From DATEJJ01 sp051986465 (GTDB lineage: Bacteria; Actinomycetota; Actinomycetes; Mycobacteriales; Micromonosporaceae): a DNA stretch of 12,354 nt. Of this stretch, positions 10,049-12,354 are shown one piece after another; position 1 is the first letter of the stretch; each line of letters opens with the position of its first letter. The translations under genes were made by a program, and so were the position numbers. Under the pieces are notes generated by a model. It was not told the DNA's origin and did no database searches. It worked only from the letters and a program-made list of their open reading frames with translations. The stretch spans positions 1-12,354 of the forward strand of contig JBPYFB010000411.1 of the NCBI GenBank assembly GCA_051986465.1, written 5' to 3'.

Positions 10049-12354
10049 GTCTTCTTCTTGGGCGCGGCCTTCTTCGCGGCCTTGGTGGCCTTCTTGACGG
10101 GGGCCGCCTTGGTCGCTGTCCCGGTCGCCTTCGCCGCCGCCTTCTTGGCCGGCGCCTTCTTCGCCGCCTTGGTCGCCTTCTTGCGCGGCGGCGTGGGCCC
10201 CTTGGCGCGCTTCTCCGCGAGCATCTCCGAGGCGGCCTCGATCGTCATCGTCTCCGGGGTCTGACCGCGGCGCAGCGACGCGTTGGACTCCCCGTCGGTC
10301 ACGTACGGCCCGAACCGGCCGTCCTTGATGACCAGCGCCTTTTCGGTCAGCGGGTCGTTGCCCAGCTCGCGCAGCGGTGGCGCGGGGGCCCGGCGCTGGC
10401 GGGTCTTCGGCGCGGCCAGCAGCGCCAGCGCCTCGTCCATGGTGACCGTGAACAGCTGATCCTCGGACTCCAGTGAGCGGAAGTCGTCGCCGCGCTTGAC
10501 GTAGGGCCCGTACCGGCCGGCACCGGCGAACACCTCGGCGCCCTCCGGATCCTTGCCGATCAGCCGGGGCAGCGACAGCAGGCGCAGCGCCTCGGTCAGG
10601 CTCACCGAATCGGGCGTCTGGCTGCGCAGCAGGGAGGCGCGCTGCTCGCCACTCGCGACGTACGGGCCGAACCGCCCGGACTTGACCACCACCGGCTCGC
10701 CGGTGTCCGGGTTCTCGCCCAGCTTGCGCTCGCCACCGCCGCCGAGGAACAGCTCGCCGACCTTCTCCATGGACAACTCGTCCGGCGCGATCCCCTCCGG
10801 CAGTGCCACCCGGTCCTCGTCGCCCGGCTCCTGGCCAGGCAGGGTGCGCTGCAGGTACGGGCCGTACCGGCCGACGCGTACGACCACGTCGCGCCCGGAG
10901 TCGTCGCGGAACAGCGGGATTGAGTTGACGCCACGCGCGTCGATCTCCCCGAGGTTCTCGGTGACCATCTTCTTCAGGCCGCCCGAGCGCGCCACCGAGC
11001 CCTCGTCGCCGGTACCGCCGAAGTAGAACGCGGTCAGGAAGTCGACCGCCGCCGCCTCGCCCTCGGCAATGTCGTCGAGCTCGTCCTCCATCGAGGCGGT
11101 GAACTGGTAGTCCACCAGGCGCGGGAAGTGCTGCTCGAGCAGGTTGGTCACGGCGAACGCGATGAACGAGGGGACCAGGGCCTGGCCGCGCTTGAAGACG
11201 TACCCGCGGTCCTGGATGGTGCCCATGATCGCCGCGTACGTGGACGGGCGCCCGATGCCCAGTTCCTCCAGCGCCTTGACCAGCGACGCCTCGGTGTACC
11301 GGGCGGGCGGCTGGGTGGTGTGGCCGACCGGGTTGAGCGCGTCGGCCCGCAGCGGCTGGTCCTTGGTCAGGGTGGGCAGGCGCCGCTCGGCATCCTCCGC
11401 CTCGGCCTCCTCGTCGTCGGAGGACTCGACGTACGCCTTCAGGAAGCCCGGGTCGGTGATCGTCTTGCCGGTCGCGCCGAAGTCGCACTCCTCCTGGTTG
11501 GTGGAGACCGCGCGGATACGTACCGATACCGAGGAGCCGACCGCGTCGGTCATCTGCGAGGCGATGGTCCGCCGCCAGATCAGCTCGTAGAGCTTGAACT
11601 CCTCGGTGGACAGCTCGTTCGCCACCTCACCGGGGGTGCGGAAGTTGTCGCCGGCGGGGCGGATCGCCTCGTGCGCCTCCTGCGCGTTCTTGACCTTGCT
11701 GGTGTACCGGCGGGGCTGCGGCGGTACGAACCGGTCGCCGTACAGGTCCCGTACCTGGCGGCGGGCCGCGTCAATGGCCGACTCGGAGAGGTTCACCGAG
11801 TCGGTACGCATATAGGTGATGTAGCCGTTCTCGTACAGCCGCTGGGCCGTGCGCATCGTCTGCGCGGAGGAGAAGCGCAGCTTGCGGGCCGCCTCCTGCT
11901 GGAGGGTCGAGGTGATGAACGGCGCGTACGGCCGGCGCCGGTACGGCTTCTCCTCAACCCGGATGACCTTGAACGGCCGGCCGTCCAGCCGCGCGGCGAG
12001 TCCGCGGGCGGCACCCTCGTCGAGGTGCACCACACCGCCCCGGGCCACCCCGGTCGTGGGCTCGAAGTCCTTGCCGGTGGCGACCCGGTCGCCGTCGAGG
12101 GCGACCAGGTTGGCGGTGAACGTGCGTGGGCCCTCCTTGGCGGCGGCCGCGTCGACGGCCAGCAGCGCCTGGATGTCCCAGTAGTCGGCGGAGCGGAACG
12201 CCATGCGCTGCCGCTCACGCTCGACGACGATGCGGGTCGCGACCGACTGGACCCGGCCGGCCGAGAGCTTCGGCATGACCTTCTTCCAGAGGACCGGCGA
12301 CACCTCGTAGCCGTAGAGGCGGTCGAGGATGCGCCGCGCCTCCTGGGCGTCGAC
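10045..12354 (-). CDS. topA: DNA topoisomerase I, C-terminal 769 residues
   Basis: A type IA topoisomerase, which relaxes negative supercoils behind replication and transcription. The frame is open to the window edge, so the N-terminal TOPRIM domain (roughly the first 170-190 residues) is missing; GTG 12303 is internal, not a start. Visible motifs are KLSAGRVQSVATR (about 29-41 of the fragment), YITYMRTDSVNLS with the catalytic Tyr (codon 11812-11814), NAQEAHEAIRP, and GRPSTYAAIMGTIQDRGYV. Three or four topoisomerase C-terminal repeats follow, each with a GRFGPY or GRYGPY motif, then a 55-residue Lys/Ala tail ending in KKKT. The E. coli-type zinc ribbons are absent; actinobacterial TopA uses the basic tail for DNA binding instead. 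The TAA overlaps the oxidase TAG on the other strand by sharing bases 10046-10047. Confidence 0.97.
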   Translation of the reverse strand, partial: VDAQEARRILDRLYGYEVSPVLWKKVMPKLSAGRVQSVATRIVVERERQRMAFRSADYWDIQALLAVDAAAAKEGPRTFTANLVALDGDRVATGKDFEPTTGVARGGVVHLDEGAARGLAARLDGRPFKVIRVEEKPYRRRPYAPFITSTLQQEAARKLRFSSAQTMRTAQRLYENGYITYMRTDSVNLSESAIDAARRQVRDLYGDRFVPPQPRRYTSKVKNAQEAHEAIRPAGDNFRTPGEVANELSTEEFKLYELIWRRTIASQMTDAVGSSVSVRIRAVSTNQEECDFGATGKTITDPGFLKAYVESSDDEEAEAEDAERRLPTLTKDQPLRADALNPVGHTTQPPARYTEASLVKALEELGIGRPSTYAAIMGTIQDRGYVFKRGQALVPSFIAFAVTNLLEQHFPRLVDYQFTASMEDELDDIAEGEAAAVDFLTAFYFGGTGDEGSVARSGGLKKMVTENLGEIDARGVNSIPLFRDDSGRDVVVRVGRYGPYLQRTLPGQEPGDEDRVALPEGIAPDELSMEKVGELFLGGGGERKLGENPDTGEPVVVKSGRFGPYVASGEQRASLLRSQTPDSVSLTEALRLLSLPRLIGKDPEGAEVFAGAGRYGPYVKRGDDFRSLESEDQLFTVTMDEALALLAAPKTRQRRAPAPPLRELGNDPLTEKALVIKDGRFGPYVTDGESNASLRRGQTPETMTIEAASEMLAEKRAKGPTPPRKKATKAAKKAPAKKAAAKATGTATKAAPVKKATKAAKKAAPKKKT
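10054..10184 (-). repeat. Duplicated segment encoding the TopA lysine tail
   Basis: Two similar blocks of about 43 bases (10054-10096 and 10142-10184) encode KKATKAAKKAPAKK and KKATKAAKKAAPKKK. They are an internal repeat of the basic tail, with a variable Ala/Thr/Pro stretch between them. Such tails vary in length between actinobacterial species, and slippage or unequal recombination is a likely cause. Confidence 0.6.

Noticed and set aside
8630..11488. A 952-residue open frame on the minus strand across the oxidase and topA
   Set aside because: It runs antisense to the oxidase and out of frame with topA. The translation is Arg/Gly/Pro/Ala-rich with no family motif, the usual shadow of GC-rich genes.
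12301..12303. GTG as start of topA
   Set aside because: The frame is open to the window edge with the conserved DAQEARRILDRLYGYE before it, and the TOPRIM domain is missing, so the gene simply continues outside.

Overview
The window looks like chromosomal DNA of a high-GC actinobacterium. The best match by gene content is the Micromonosporaceae, although the genus cannot be read from the sequence. The basis is GC-rich third codon positions, an actinobacterial DNA topoisomerase I with a lysine/alanine-rich tail and no zinc ribbon, an MFS-transporter/thymidylate-kinase fusion, an actinobacterial-type delta-prime clamp-loader subunit, and a GH11 xylanase with a cellulose-binding tail. No transposase, phage gene, CRISPR array, tRNA or rRNA was found.

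Layout. (1) Bases 1-461: the 3' end of a secreted xylanase on the + strand, closed by a strong two-way hairpin at 486-515. (2) Bases 526-2793, minus strand: a tight operon reading YbaB/EbfC-like protein, a 104-aa EspC/WXG100-like helical protein, a 242-aa protein with a WRG motif, then ricT (PSP1 family). The first three are joined by TGATG stop/start overlaps. (3) Bases 2794-3010: an intergenic segment with a perfect DnaA box, a possible promoter for the YbaB operon and a hairpin behind holB. (4) Bases 3011-6402, minus strand: the tmk fusion followed by holB, again overlapping as TGATG. (5) Bases 6403-6708: a divergent control region. (6) Bases 6709-10048: a fold-type III PLP enzyme (amino acid deaminase/aldolase type, +), a TetR regulator (-) and an arabinono-1,4-lactone oxidase-type FAD enzyme (+). 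A dyad over the oxidase promoter is a candidate operator for the TetR protein. (7) Bases 10045-12354, minus strand: the C-terminal 769 residues of TopA, tail to tail with the oxidase and overlapping it by 4 bases.

How the parts work together. topA, tmk and holB are replication and nucleotide-supply genes, and their clustering is conserved in actinobacteria. Two accessory blocks sit beside them. One is the small YbaB/EspC-like/WRG operon, which resembles type VII secretion substrates or partners but has no secretion machinery in the window. The other is a TetR-controlled pair of redox and amino-acid enzymes.

Most likely places for something new: the YbaB/WXG-like triplet; a 10-bp inverted repeat that can mask the ricT ribosome-binding site and competes with a local hairpin; and the operator-like dyad at 8677-8714. 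A strong excess of the tetranucleotide GTAC runs through the whole window (about 105 by hand count).
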